Positions 1 to 7,716 of a stretch of DNA of 64,000 nucleotides are shown here, in pieces. Both the position numbers and the translations under genes were made by a program. The notes below the pieces were generated by a model. That model ran no database searches. It saw only the letters and a program-made list of their open reading frames with translations, and had not been told where the DNA came from. Within the stretch, counting starts at the first letter, position 1. Each line of letters starts with the position of its first letter. This stretch comes from Rhodovulum robiginosum (GTDB lineage: Bacteria > Pseudomonadota > Alphaproteobacteria > Rhodobacterales > Rhodobacteraceae), in contig NZ_RWGU01000048.1 of the NCBI RefSeq assembly GCF_003944755.1, positions 124,001 to 188,000 of the forward strand. Reading direction: 5' to 3'.

Positions 1-626
1 CCCAGCGCCGTGGCATAGGCCGACAGCGGCGCGATATCGGCCTTGCCCAGCCGCGCCCCCGCCTCGGCCGACCAGCGGATCAGCGCGCCGGTCTTGTTGG
101 CCTGCAGATCGGTGATCTCGTCCAGGCTCAGCGGGCGGCCGGCGGTCTCGGCGGCGATGTCCTGGGCCTGGCCCAGAACCATGCCCTCGATGCCCGACGC
201 CTTGGCGAGCGAGGCCACGAGGTCGACGCGCACGGCCGGGTCGGGGTGGGCGGCCTCGCGCGACAGCAGGTCGAAGGCCAGCGTCTGCAGCGCGTCGCCC
301 ACCAGCACCGCGGTGCCATCGTCCCATTTCACATGCACCGTGGCCTGGCCGCGGCGCAGATCGTCGTCGTCCATGCAGGGCAGATCGTCATGGACCAGCG
401 AATAGGCGTGCAGCGCCTCGACCGCGGCGGCGGCATGAACCGCCTGCTCGGGCGCAAGCCCGTAAAGCGCGGCGCCCTCGATCACCAGAAAGCCCCTCAG
501 CCGCTTGCCGCCCGCGACCGCATAGCGCATCGCGTGGCTGACCGGCTGGTCGGCGGCATCAGCCAGCGCGTCCATCAGGCACGCCTCGATCCGCCCGGCC
601 TGCGCCGTCAACGCCTCCTTGAACAT
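1..626 (-). CDS. ispA: Farnesyl/geranyl diphosphate synthase, C-terminus beyond left edge
   Basis: This is a class I trans-prenyltransferase that condenses isopentenyl diphosphate with allylic diphosphates to supply ubiquinone, carotenoid and undecaprenyl precursors in the cytoplasm. The visible 208 residues start MFKEALTAQAGRIEA and carry GGKRLRG (about 39-45) and the first Asp-rich motif DDLPCMDDDD (about 80-89), which binds Mg-diphosphate. The second Asp-rich motif lies outside the window. The ATG sits 3 bp after the xseB stop, so the gene is third in an HDAC-like/xseB/ispA operon. The dxs gene often follows in relatives but cannot be seen here. I could not separate FPP from GGPP synthase by product length. 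Confidence 0.93.
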   Translation of the reverse strand, partial: MFKEALTAQAGRIEACLMDALADAADQPVSHAMRYAVAGGKRLRGFLVIEGAALYGLAPEQAVHAAAAVEALHAYSLVHDDLPCMDDDDLRRGQATVHVKWDDGTAVLVGDALQTLAFDLLSREAAHPDPAVRVDLVASLAKASGIEGMVLGQAQDIAAETAGRPLSLDEITDLQANKTGALIRWSAEAGARLGKADIAPLSAYATAL

Positions 627-629
627 CGC

Positions 630-872
630 TCAGAGCCCTTCGACGGGCTTGGTGCCGGTGGGGTTGCCCTCGGCATCCAGCGTGATCGTGGCGACCTTTT
701 CCTCGGCCTCTTTCAGCTTGGCCTCGCAGTGCTTTTTCAGCGCCGCGCCCTTTTCGTAGAGCGCGATGGAATCGGCCAGCGGCACATCGCCCCGTTCGAG
801 TTGGCCGACGACCTCTTCCAGCGCCTGCATCGCCTGTTCGAAGCTCATCTCGGCCACAGGTGTGTCGCTCAT
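630..872 (-). CDS. xseB: Exodeoxyribonuclease VII small subunit
   Basis: This 80-residue protein has the normal length for the small subunit of exonuclease VII, which degrades single-stranded DNA together with XseA. The family core FEQAMQALEEVVGQLERGDV (about 11-30) is followed by LADSIALYEKGAAL and a basic/acidic helical stretch, giving the expected helical hairpin. Its ATG overlaps the stop of the upstream deacetylase-like gene (ATGA), which indicates translational coupling. ispA follows after 3 bp. xseA is not in this window. XseB next to ispA is a common bacterial arrangement. Confidence 0.95.
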   Translation of the reverse strand: MSDTPVAEMSFEQAMQALEEVVGQLERGDVPLADSIALYEKGAALKKHCEAKLKEAEEKVATITLDAEGNPTGTKPVEGL

Positions 873-1804
873 GCCCCCCGCTCCATCAGCACTTGCACAT
901 GCGCCGCGACGCTCGCGGCCAGGGCATCCAGATCATATCCGCCTTCGAGTGTCGAGACCACGCGCCCGCCCGCATGGGCGTCGGCGATGTCGCACAGGCG
1001 CCCGGTTATCCATGCGAAATCGTCCTCTGACAGGTTGATCTGGGCCAGCGGATCGGCGGAATGGGCGTCGAAGCCGGCCGAGATCAGCACCAGTTCGGGC
1101 GCGAATGCGTCGAGGCGCGGCAGGATATGGCCCTCGTAGGCGGCGCGGAATTTCGCGCTGCCGTCGCCCGGCGCCAGCGGCAGGTTCAGCACGTTGTCAT
1201 GGGCGCCGCGTTCCCCGGGCGCGCCGGCGAACGGGAACAGCGGCATCTGGTGGGTCGAGGCGAACAGCGTGCGCGGCTCGTCCCACAGGATCGCCTGGGT
1301 GCCGTTGCCGTGATGTACGTCGAAATCGACAACCGCGACGCGCGACAGGCCGTGGATGTCCAGCGCGTGCCTGGCCGCGATGCCGATATTTCCCAACAGG
1401 CAAAAGCCCATGGCGCGGTTCGGTTCGGCATGGTGGCCCGGCGGGCGGACCGCGCAAAAGGCGTTGGCCGCCTCGCCCGCCATCACCCGGTCGACGGCCG
1501 CGAGGTTGGCCCCGAGCCCGCGCAGCGCGGCCTTGATCGACCCGGCCGAGACATAGGTGTCGGGGTCGAGGGGCAGGGTGCCGTTGTCCGGGATCTCGGC
1601 CTTGAGGATGTCGAAATAGATCTGCGGATGAGCGCGCAGAACGTCGGCCCGGCCGGCCAGCGGGGGCTCGACATGGACAAGCGGCGCGAAATCCGGTGCG
1701 GCCAGCCGGGCCGAAATGGCCTGTAGCCGGGCTGCGCGCTCGGGGTGGCCGGGCGGCGTGATGTGACCCAGGCAATCGGGGTGCGACAAAAGGATCGTGC
1801 TCAT
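869..1804 (-). CDS. Histone-deacetylase-family (class II-like) zinc hydrolase
   Basis: This 311-residue protein belongs to the arginase/deacetylase superfamily (AcuC/HdaH-like amidohydrolases). It shows the catalytic PPGHHAEP (about 121-128, His dyad), the zinc-site DFDVHHGNGT (about 160-169) and the third zinc ligand in GFDAHSADP (about 245-252). The active site therefore looks intact. The family removes acetyl groups from acetyl-lysine, acetylpolyamines or other acetylamides; the substrate here cannot be told from sequence. It is first in a coupled operon with xseB and ispA. Only 39 bp separate it from petR, so it may also be read from the petPR promoter. Confidence 0.9.
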   Translation of the reverse strand: MSTILLSHPDCLGHITPPGHPERAARLQAISARLAAPDFAPLVHVEPPLAGRADVLRAHPQIYFDILKAEIPDNGTLPLDPDTYVSAGSIKAALRGLGANLAAVDRVMAGEAANAFCAVRPPGHHAEPNRAMGFCLLGNIGIAARHALDIHGLSRVAVVDFDVHHGNGTQAILWDEPRTLFASTHQMPLFPFAGAPGERGAHDNVLNLPLAPGDGSAKFRAAYEGHILPRLDAFAPELVLISAGFDAHSADPLAQINLSEDDFAWITGRLCDIADAHAGGRVVSTLEGGYDLDALAASVAAHVQVLMERGA

Positions 1805-1843
1805 GGCCCGAGGCTAAGGAAGGCCGCCGCGGGCGGGCAAGAG

Positions 1844-2548
1844 CTAATCGGGCGCCAGCATATAGCCTGCGCCGCGCACGGTTTGCAGGTAACGGGGCTG
1901 CTTGGGGTCGGCCTCGATCTTGCGCCGCAGCCGGGTGATCTGGACGTCGACCGCGCGTTCCTGCGCCTGGCCGCCGTCGCGGCCCAGGTCTTCCACCAGC
2001 CGGGCGCGGCTTACGGGTTCGCCCGGGTTGGCCGAAAAGATGCGCATCAGCTGCATTTCCGTGGCGGTCAGGCGGATCAGCCGCTCGCCCTCCCACATCT
2101 CGCCGCGCGACACGTCATAACGCACCGCGCCCAGATGCAGGATTTTCGGCCCGGCCTCTTCGGGGGCGGGCTGGGGCTGGCGGCGCAGGATCGCGTTGAT
2201 CCTGAGCAGCAGTTCCTTGGGCTCGAACGGTTTGGCGAGATAGTCGTCGGCCCCGGCCTCCAGCCCTGCGATGCGATCGCCCGTCTCGCCCCGCGCGGTG
2301 AGCAGCAGGATCGGCGTCCCGATTTCCTCGCGCAGGCTTTGCGTCAGTGCGATGCCGTCCTCGCCCGGCATCATCACGTCGAGCACGATAAGATCGAATT
2401 CGAGCCCCTCCAGTATCCGCCGCGCATGTGCCGAGTCGCGCGCCGCGCTGACCAGGAAACCGGCGCGCTGAAGGAACTTGCGCAACAGATCGCGGATCCG
2501 CTCGTCATCGTCGACAATCAGAAGATGGGCCTGCGGCTCCACGCTCAT
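1844..2548 (-). CDS. petR: OmpR-family response regulator, PetR-type
   Basis: The 234-residue protein has an N-terminal receiver domain with acidic pocket D13-D15, phosphoacceptor D57 in LIVLDVMMPG and conserved K106 in YLAKPF. A C-terminal winged helix with LTATEMQLMRI and the DVQITRLRRKIE recognition region follows. Its ATG overlaps the stop of the MarR-type gene upstream (ATGA). A MarR gene coupled to an OmpR-type regulator without an adjacent sensor kinase matches petP-petR, described upstream of the cytochrome bc1 operon in Rhodobacter capsulatus. Here petABC is not adjacent. The gene name rests on this synteny and is an inference. Confidence 0.8.
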   Translation of the reverse strand: MSVEPQAHLLIVDDDERIRDLLRKFLQRAGFLVSAARDSAHARRILEGLEFDLIVLDVMMPGEDGIALTQSLREEIGTPILLLTARGETGDRIAGLEAGADDYLAKPFEPKELLLRINAILRRQPQPAPEEAGPKILHLGAVRYDVSRGEMWEGERLIRLTATEMQLMRIFSANPGEPVSRARLVEDLGRDGGQAQERAVDVQITRLRRKIEADPKQPRYLQTVRGAGYMLAPD

Positions 2549-3057
2549 GACCCGCTGTCCTTGAGCCGTTTGAAGTGGCGGCGCAGCTCGGGCTCCATCA
2601 TCGCCTCCAGGACCTGGCGAAAGCCCGCCACCGCCTCGGGGCCGGCGGCGCGGTAGGCCGCGCGCATCCGTGCCCTCTGGGCGTCCGACAGCTTGCGCTC
2701 CAGCGCATCGCCGGCCTCGGTGAGAAAGAGATGCCGCTCGCGCTTGTCGCGCTTGCCGACGCGGCTTTCCACCAGCCCGTCCACGATAAGCGTGCGCAAC
2801 ACCCGGTTCAGCGATTGCTTGGTAACGCCCAGGATGGCCAGCAGGTTGTTGACCGTGGTCCCCGGGCTGCGGTGGATGAAATGCAGCGCGCGGTGGTGGG
2901 CGCGGCCATAGCCGTATTCTTCGAGGATGCGGTCCGGGTCGGCGGTGAAGCCGCGATAGGCGAAGAACATCGCCTCGATGCCCTTCCGGAGCTGTTCGTC
3001 GGTCAGAAAGAGGAGGCTTTCGCCGCTTTGAACATGTGCGTGTGCGCCTTCAGGCAT
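2545..3057 (-). CDS. petP: MarR-family transcriptional regulator, PetP-type
   Basis: The 170-residue protein has a winged-helix core: HRALHFIHRSPGTTVNNLL, then the recognition stretch LGVTKQSLNRVLRTL and the wing VGKRDKRERHLFLTEAG (about 105-121), all typical of MarR dimers. It is the first gene of the coupled pair with the response regulator and diverges from ilvE. A good sigma70-type promoter lies upstream on this strand (see 3099-3144). Its ligand and targets are unknown. MarR proteins often bind their own divergent promoter region, so autoregulation is plausible but not shown. Confidence 0.8.
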   Translation of the reverse strand: MPEGAHAHVQSGESLLFLTDEQLRKGIEAMFFAYRGFTADPDRILEEYGYGRAHHRALHFIHRSPGTTVNNLLAILGVTKQSLNRVLRTLIVDGLVESRVGKRDKRERHLFLTEAGDALERKLSDAQRARMRAAYRAAGPEAVAGFRQVLEAMMEPELRRHFKRLKDSGS

Positions 3058-3098
3058 GATCTCTCACCGGAATTCTCATTTCGTCTAATTATTGAGCG

Positions 3099-3144
3099 AT
3101 CTTATGTCAGCCTTGTTGACTTTCCAAGAATCAATTGATAGCGA
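3099..3144. promoter_or_regulatory. Overlapping divergent promoters petP / ilvE with a palindrome
   Basis: On the minus strand, TTGGAA (3122-3127) and TAAGAT (3099-3104) are separated by 17 bp and fit a sigma70-type promoter for petP-petR. On the plus strand, TTGACT (3116-3121) and TAGCGA (3139-3144), also 17 bp apart, form a weaker candidate for ilvE. The perfect palindrome ATCAATTGAT (3130-3139) lies inside the overlap, where a MarR-type dimer could affect both promoters. The assignments rest on consensus matching only. Confidence 0.45.
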
Positions 3145-3243
3145 TTTGTGAATTTAACGCAACTTTATGTCCGTATCGGACCTAACGCGCGCAACTTTCG
3201 CAAACAGACGCCCTGCGCGGGCCAAATCGAAAGGACGAGGGCC

Positions 3244-4116
3244 ATGGCTGGCTATGATGATCGCGACGGATTCATCTGGATGGACGGGCAGCTCGTGCCC
3301 TGGCGCGACGCCAACGTGCATATCCTGACCCATGCGATGCACTACGCCTCGTCGGTCTTCGAAGGCGAGCGCGCCTATCACGGCAAGATCTTCAAGTCGG
3401 TCCTGCATTCCGAGCGGTTGAAGCGGTCCGCCAACATGATCGATTTCGACGTGCCCTACACCGTCGACCAGATCGAAGAGGCCAAATACGCGGTGATGAA
3501 GGCCAACAACCTGTCCGACGCCTATGTCCGCGCAGTGGCGTGGCGCGGCGCGGGCGAGGATATGGGCGTCGCCTCGGCCCGCAACCCGGTGCGCATGGCC
3601 GTCGCGGTCTGGGAATGGGGCGCCTATTACGGTGACGCCAAGATGAAGGGCGCCAAGCTGGATATCTCCAAATGGAAACGGCCCAGCCCCGAAACCATCC
3701 CCAGCCACGCCAAGGCCGCCGGGCTTTACATGATCTGCACCATGTCCAAGCACGCCGCCGAGGCCAAAGGCTGTTCCGACGCCATGATGTTCGACTATCG
3801 CGGCTACGTGGCCGAGGCGACGGGGGCCAACATCTTCTTCGTGAAGGATGGCGAGGTCCACACGCCCAAGCCCGACTGCTTTCTCAACGGGATCACGCGG
3901 CAGACCGTGATCGGCATGCTGGCCGACCGCCAGGTCAAGGTGCACGAGCGCCATATCGAGCCCGCAGAGCTGGAAGGGTTCGAACAGTGCTGGCTGACCG
4001 GCACCGCGGCCGAGGTGACGCCGGTGGGCCGGATCGGCGATTACAATTTCGAGGTTGGCGCGCTGACCCGCGAGATGTCGGAAAGCTACGAGAAACTGGT
4101 GCGCGCCGACGGCTGA
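3244..4116 (+). CDS. ilvE: Branched-chain amino acid aminotransferase
   Basis: This is a fold-type IV PLP aminotransferase that interconverts Leu, Ile and Val with their 2-oxo acids. The 290 residues start MAGYDDRDGFIWMDG, preceded by AAAGGACGAGG as ribosome-binding site. The frame stays open further upstream, but without a family match. Recognisable elements are the N-terminal HYASSVFEGERAY, the probable Schiff-base lysine K157 in SHAKAAG and the cofactor-binding GYVAEATGANIFF near 215-228. Length is normal for the short alphaproteobacterial form. It diverges from petP and ends at a strong terminator. Confidence 0.95.
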   Translation: MAGYDDRDGFIWMDGQLVPWRDANVHILTHAMHYASSVFEGERAYHGKIFKSVLHSERLKRSANMIDFDVPYTVDQIEEAKYAVMKANNLSDAYVRAVAWRGAGEDMGVASARNPVRMAVAVWEWGAYYGDAKMKGAKLDISKWKRPSPETIPSHAKAAGLYMICTMSKHAAEAKGCSDAMMFDYRGYVAEATGANIFFVKDGEVHTPKPDCFLNGITRQTVIGMLADRQVKVHERHIEPAELEGFEQCWLTGTAAEVTPVGRIGDYNFEVGALTREMSESYEKLVRADG

Positions 4117-4156
4117 GGCCCATCGGCCGGACCGTCCCGCCGCCTACGCTTGCCAA

Positions 4157-4197
4157 AACGGGTCCGACCTCTTGCAGGGCGGGCCCGTTGAGTTTTT
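4157..4197 (+). terminator. Rho-independent terminator of ilvE
   Basis: A 9-bp stem (AACGGGTCC at 4157-4165 with GGGCCCGTT at 4181-4189, one G-T pair) is followed by GAG and five T residues (4193-4197). It starts 40 bp after the ilvE stop. Confidence 0.8.
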
Positions 4198-4333
4198 GGA
4201 AACGGTCTTTCCACCGATATCCACGTTAAAGTTCTCGGCGTTTTCGTGTTTTTTTCGTAGCGTGATTGTGTCAAAGGTATGGCGTCGGTTACGCCGTCAT
4301 TCCGGTAAACCGTACTCGTTATGGAGATAAGTT

Positions 4334-4948
4334 ATGAGAAAGTACCTTTTCGCGGCTGCCGTTGTCGGCAGTGTGGCCGGTACGACCGCCACCGCCGCGA
4401 GCCTGAACGGTGAGTTCTGGGACGTTCCCGCGAACACAATCGCCAGCATCGATCAGGCCATTGCTCAGGTCAACGGCGGGACCGACACACCGACCGCCAC
4501 CTTCACCTCGACCGCGGTCAACTATGGTGAATCGCCGTGGACCATCGGCTCGCTGTCCGATTTCCTCAATGCCGACGCGGGCTCTATCGTTGGAACCGAT
4601 CCGGCGAACATCCAGGAATCGGTGTTCCGCCTGACGGGCGATGTCGCGCTGACCACGGGCGACACGATCACCGTGACCTCGGATGACGGCTTCCGCCTGC
4701 TGGTCGGCGGCTCGACCTTCTCGGAGTTCAACGGCCTGCGCGGCCCCGGCGGCACCACGTCGGCTGTCTGGGGCGGCGCCACCGGCGTCTACTCGGCGAC
4801 GCTGTGGTATTTCGAGGGCAACTTCACCCAGGCGCAGTTGATCTCGAACCTCGGCGACTTCGTCGCGCCCGTGCCGATTCCGGCCGGCGGGCTGCTGCTG
4901 CTCTCGGGCATCGGCGCGGTTGCCGCGATGCGCCGCCGCAAGGGCTGA
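4334..4948 (+). CDS. Exported protein with VPxPA-type C-terminal sorting signal
   Basis: The 204-residue protein begins with a signal peptide (MRKYLFAAAVVGSVAGTTATAA). The middle carries GDTITVTSDDGFRLLVGG (about 113-130), resembling the calcium-loop region of PA14-like ectodomains. It ends with VPIPAGG, a hydrophobic helix and a basic MRRRKG tail. This tripartite end matches the VPLPA-CTERM/PEP-CTERM class that is processed by an exosortase-like protease and anchored or released at the cell surface. No exosortase or polysaccharide genes lie nearby. It is a single-gene unit with GGAGATAAG upstream of the ATG and its own terminator. Its function is unknown. Confidence 0.85.
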   Translation: MRKYLFAAAVVGSVAGTTATAASLNGEFWDVPANTIASIDQAIAQVNGGTDTPTATFTSTAVNYGESPWTIGSLSDFLNADAGSIVGTDPANIQESVFRLTGDVALTTGDTITVTSDDGFRLLVGGSTFSEFNGLRGPGGTTSAVWGGATGVYSATLWYFEGNFTQAQLISNLGDFVAPVPIPAGGLLLLSGIGAVAAMRRRKG

Positions 4949-4981
4949 GACGGGCTTTTACCGAGCCATTGAATGACGACA

Positions 4982-5006
4982 GGCGGCGCCCCGGCGCCGC
5001 CTTTTT
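4982..5006 (+). terminator. Rho-independent terminator after the sorted surface protein
   Basis: A perfect GC stem (GGCGGCGCC at 4982-4990 with GGCGCCGCC at 4993-5001) is followed directly by TTTTT (5002-5006). Confidence 0.9.
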
Positions 5007-5058
5007 CCGTTTCGGGGATTGATCCGGGCGGTGGATTTCACCCACCGTACGCTCCCAC

Positions 5059-5466
5059 TCACGGTGAAATGTATTTGACTGTTATCCAAGCGACCAGGGC
5101 TGGAAACAAGACTGATAGAAGCAACGCCCCAACTCCTGTTTTCGCAAAATTCAATGCCCGAAATACTGGCTTTCTGCTTTGGAGAAAATCGTGACCCGCG
5201 GGCGTCAAAAAAACGTAGGTTTCCTTGTAGGGAGCGTCTGGGGCACCGCCTAACCAAGGTTCGTCTCCCTTAGTGGCCGAAATCTCCAAATATCCGCGAC
5301 GGACGAGTTGCTTTATTTCGTAGCTTTCTTCATCAGTCCAGTCTGGCGTAGTTACTTCCTCACAGCCTCCTACAGGATGCGTCGAGTATTCCTCAAACTT
5401 AAGATAATACTCATCAGCCTCAATTTTCTTTAAGATGTCGAGTCGGCGCCGTGCAAGAGACTTCAC
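5059..5466 (-). CDS. Small membrane protein of unknown function, coupled to pheS
   Basis: I do not recognise a named family. The GTG start ([20 protein letters not shown]) overlaps the pheS stop as GTGA, giving 135 residues. A soluble N-terminal part with [15 protein letters not shown] and [15 protein letters not shown] looks like a winged-helix half. The second motif recalls the LT-x-x-GH-x-FL motif of DUF2513-like proteins, a weak resemblance. One C-terminal transmembrane helix (about 112-131) ends in WITVKYISP. The coding sequence is clearly richer in A+T and AAA/TTA-type codons than its neighbours, which suggests recent acquisition. The position directly behind pheS is where pheT is often found. 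Confidence 0.7.
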   Translation of the reverse strand: MKSLARRRLDILKKIEADEYYLKFEEYSTHPVGGCEEVTTPDWTDEESYEIKQLVRRGYLEISATKGDEPWLGGAPDAPYKETYVFLTPAGHDFLQSRKPVFRALNFAKTGVGALLLSVLFPALVAWITVKYISP

Positions 5467-6536
5467 CCACTCAACCCCCCATGCAGCGTCGGCATGTCGA
5501 GTGCGCTGAACCCGTAGTGCCTGAGCCACCGCAGGTCGGAATCGAAAAACGCCCGCAAATCCGGGATGCCGTATTTCAGCATCGCCAGCCGGTCGATCCC
5601 CATGCCGAAGGCAAAGCCCTGCCACTGATCGGGGTCGATCCCGCCCGCGGTCAGCACCTTGGGGTGCACCATACCCGAGCCCAAAATCTCCATCCAGTCG
5701 TCGCCCTCGCCGATCTTCAGCGTGCCGTCGGCCCAGGAGCAGCGGATGTCGACCTCGGCCGAGGGCTCGGTAAAGGGGAAATGCGACGCGCGAAAGCGCA
5801 GCTCGACCCCCTCGACCTCGAAAAACGCGCGGCAGAATTCCTCGAGCACCCATTTCAGGTTGGCCATCGAGATATCGCGGTCGATGGCCAGCCCCTCGAC
5901 CTGGTGGAACATCGGCGTGTGCGTCTGGTCGTAGTCGCAGCGATAGACCCGGCCCGGCGCGATCACCCGGATCGGCGCGCCCTGCGCCCGCATCGCGCGG
6001 ATCTGCACCGGCGAGGTGTGGGTGCGCAGCACGTGGGGCGGGCGGTCGTCGCCCGCCGCGCGGCTCATGAAGAAGGTGTCGTGCTCTTGCCGGGCGGGGT
6101 GCTCGGGCGGGATGTTCAGCGCATCGAAATTGAACCAGTCGCTTTCGATCTGCGGGCCCTCGGCCACGGCAAAGCCCATGTCGGCGAAGATCGCGGTGAT
6201 TTCCTCGGTCACCTGGGACACCGGATGCACGGTGCCGCGCGGACGGGGCCGGCCGGGCAGGGTGACGTCCAGCCACTCGGCCTCCAGCCGCTCGTTCAGC
6301 GCGGCGTCTGCCAGCGCCTCTTTCTTCAAGGCCAGCGCGGAATTGATCTCGTCCTTCAGCGCGTTCAGCTTGGGGCCCATCACCTGGCGCTCTTCGGGGC
6401 TCATCTTGCCCAGTTCGCGCATCTTCAGGCTGATCTCGCCCTTCTTGCCGACCGCGGCGACGCGCAGCTCTTCCAGCCCCGCCTCGTTGGCGGCGGCGGC
6501 GATCGCGTCGAGATATTTCTGCCTCAGATCGTCCAT
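5463..6536 (-). CDS. pheS: Phenylalanyl-tRNA synthetase alpha subunit
   Basis: This is the catalytic alpha subunit of the heterotetrameric class II enzyme that charges tRNA-Phe. The chosen start [14 protein letters not shown] gives 357 residues, the usual length. The open frame continues upstream but lacks homology. An N-terminal coiled coil (about 1-85) precedes the class II core, with [10 protein letters not shown], the motif 2 region [20 protein letters not shown] and the motif 3 region [14 protein letters not shown] near the C-terminus. The expected partner pheT is not adjacent. The next gene is a short AT-richer membrane protein overlapping the pheS stop. Confidence 0.96.
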   Translation of the reverse strand: MDDLRQKYLDAIAAAANEAGLEELRVAAVGKKGEISLKMRELGKMSPEERQVMGPKLNALKDEINSALALKKEALADAALNERLEAEWLDVTLPGRPRPRGTVHPVSQVTEEITAIFADMGFAVAEGPQIESDWFNFDALNIPPEHPARQEHDTFFMSRAAGDDRPPHVLRTHTSPVQIRAMRAQGAPIRVIAPGRVYRCDYDQTHTPMFHQVEGLAIDRDISMANLKWVLEEFCRAFFEVEGVELRFRASHFPFTEPSAEVDIRCSWADGTLKIGEGDDWMEILGSGMVHPKVLTAGGIDPDQWQGFAFGMGIDRLAMLKYGIPDLRAFFDSDLRWLRHYGFSALDMPTLHGGLSG

Positions 6537-6610
6537 CCTCGGGCCCTTCCGATCAACTGTCGCGCGGTCGATAGCACAGGGCCCGGGGATTGCAAATGCG
6601 GGGTCTGAAC

Positions 6611-6640
6611 ACAACAAACCCCCGGGCAGGGCCTCGGGGG
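6611..6640 (-). terminator. Rho-independent terminator of rpsU
   Basis: Read on the minus strand, CCCCCG and CGGGGG arms (6619-6640) are followed by TTTGTTGT (6611-6618). It lies 45 bp after the rpsU stop and before pheS. Confidence 0.7.
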
Positions 6641-6684
6641 TCGTCGCTTGGGGCGCAAGGGCCCCGGTTCGCCTGTCGACGGGC

Positions 6685-6891
6685 TTAGAGCAGCCCTTCG
6701 CGCTGGGCTTTCTTGCGCGCCAGCTTGCGGGCACGGCGGATGGCCTCGGCCTTCTCGCGCGCTTTCTTCTCGGAGGGTTTCTCGAAATGCTGCTTGAGCT
6801 TCATCTCGCGGAACACGCCCTCGCGCTGAAGTTTCTTCTTCAGCGCACGAAGCGCCTGGTCGACATTGTTGTCGCGAACGCTAACCTGCAT
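6685..6891 (-). CDS. rpsU: 30S ribosomal protein bS21
   Basis: The 68-residue, very basic protein starts [20 protein letters not shown] and ends with a run of [20 protein letters not shown], as expected for bS21, which sits near the mRNA exit platform of the 30S subunit. AAAGGTGG lies upstream of the ATG. The gene has its own promoter and terminator and diverges from COQ9. Confidence 0.97.
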   Translation of the reverse strand: MQVSVRDNNVDQALRALKKKLQREGVFREMKLKQHFEKPSEKKAREKAEAIRRARKLARKKAQREGLL

Positions 6892-6944
6892 GTGGTTGTC
6901 ACCACCTTTCTAGTCTGGAATTTCAAGTCAAAGCAGGAGGTGGC

Positions 6945-6973
6945 CGTATAGCAAAGCGTCACTAGCTTGTCTA
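6945..6973 (-). promoter_or_regulatory. Candidate sigma70-type promoter of rpsU
   Basis: On the minus strand, TAGACA (6968-6973) and TATACG (6945-6950) have a 17-bp spacer. The 10-bp palindrome GTCTATAGAC overlaps the -35 and could also hold the -10 (TATAGA, 6972-6977) of the divergent COQ9 gene. This is a consensus match only. Confidence 0.45.
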
Positions 6974-7005
6974 TAGACCGACTCGATCACGAGGAGAGCC
7001 TTTCG

Positions 7006-7716
7006 ATGACCGATCTGCCCAACGGAATGGACGAAATCAAGGACCGCCTGCTCGACGCCGCGCTGATGCACGTGCCCTTCGACGGCTGGAGCGAGGCGGC
7101 CTTTCGCGCGGCCATCGCAGACGCCGAGATAGAGCCGGCGCTGGCGCGTGCCGCCTGCCCGCGCGGCGCCGTCGACCTGGCGCTGGCCTACCACGCCCGC
7201 GGCGACGACGAGATGGTGCGCCGCCTGGCCGAGACCGATCTCAGTGCGCTCCGGATGCGCGACCGGATCGCCACCGCGATCCGCTTCCGGCTGGAAACCG
7301 TGGATGACAAGGAGGCGGTGCGCCGCGGTGCCACGCTGTTCGCGCTGCCCCAATACGCCGCCGACGGGGCCCGCGCGCTGTGGCAGACGGCCGACCGTAT
7401 CTGGACGGTGCTGGGCGACAGCTCTGACGACGTCAACTGGTACACCAAGCGCGCCTCGCTTTCGGCTGTCTATAGTTCCACGGTTCTCTATTGGCTGGGT
7501 GACGAGACGCCGGGCGCCCACGCGACTTGGGAGTTCCTGGGCCGCCGCATCGACGGCGTGATGCGGTTCGAGAAATTCAAGGCGCAGGTGAACGGCGCCA
7601 AGCTGCTCAAACCCTTCCTGATCGGGCCGAACTGGCTGGCGCGCCAGATCAAGCCGCCGCACAAGCCCGCGCAGATGGGCCTGCCCGGCACGCTGAAGCC
7701 GCAGGGGGCGGAGTGA
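7006..7716 (+). CDS. COQ9 family ubiquinone biosynthesis protein
   Basis: COQ9 is a lipid-binding accessory protein that presents quinone intermediates to the COQ7-type hydroxylase. The 236 residues start MTDLPNGMDEIKDRLLDAAL behind GAGGAGA. The family region with the conserved Trp-rich part DVNWYTKRASLSAVYSSTVLY (about 145-165) and WEFLGRRIDGVMRFEK is present. The gene overlaps the next one by GTGA, coupling a quinone biosynthesis factor to a quinone oxidoreductase-like protein. Conservation of these motifs makes the family call firm. The exact substrate is not visible. Confidence 0.93.
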   Translation: MTDLPNGMDEIKDRLLDAALMHVPFDGWSEAAFRAAIADAEIEPALARAACPRGAVDLALAYHARGDDEMVRRLAETDLSALRMRDRIATAIRFRLETVDDKEAVRRGATLFALPQYAADGARALWQTADRIWTVLGDSSDDVNWYTKRASLSAVYSSTVLYWLGDETPGAHATWEFLGRRIDGVMRFEKFKAQVNGAKLLKPFLIGPNWLARQIKPPHKPAQMGLPGTLKPQGAE

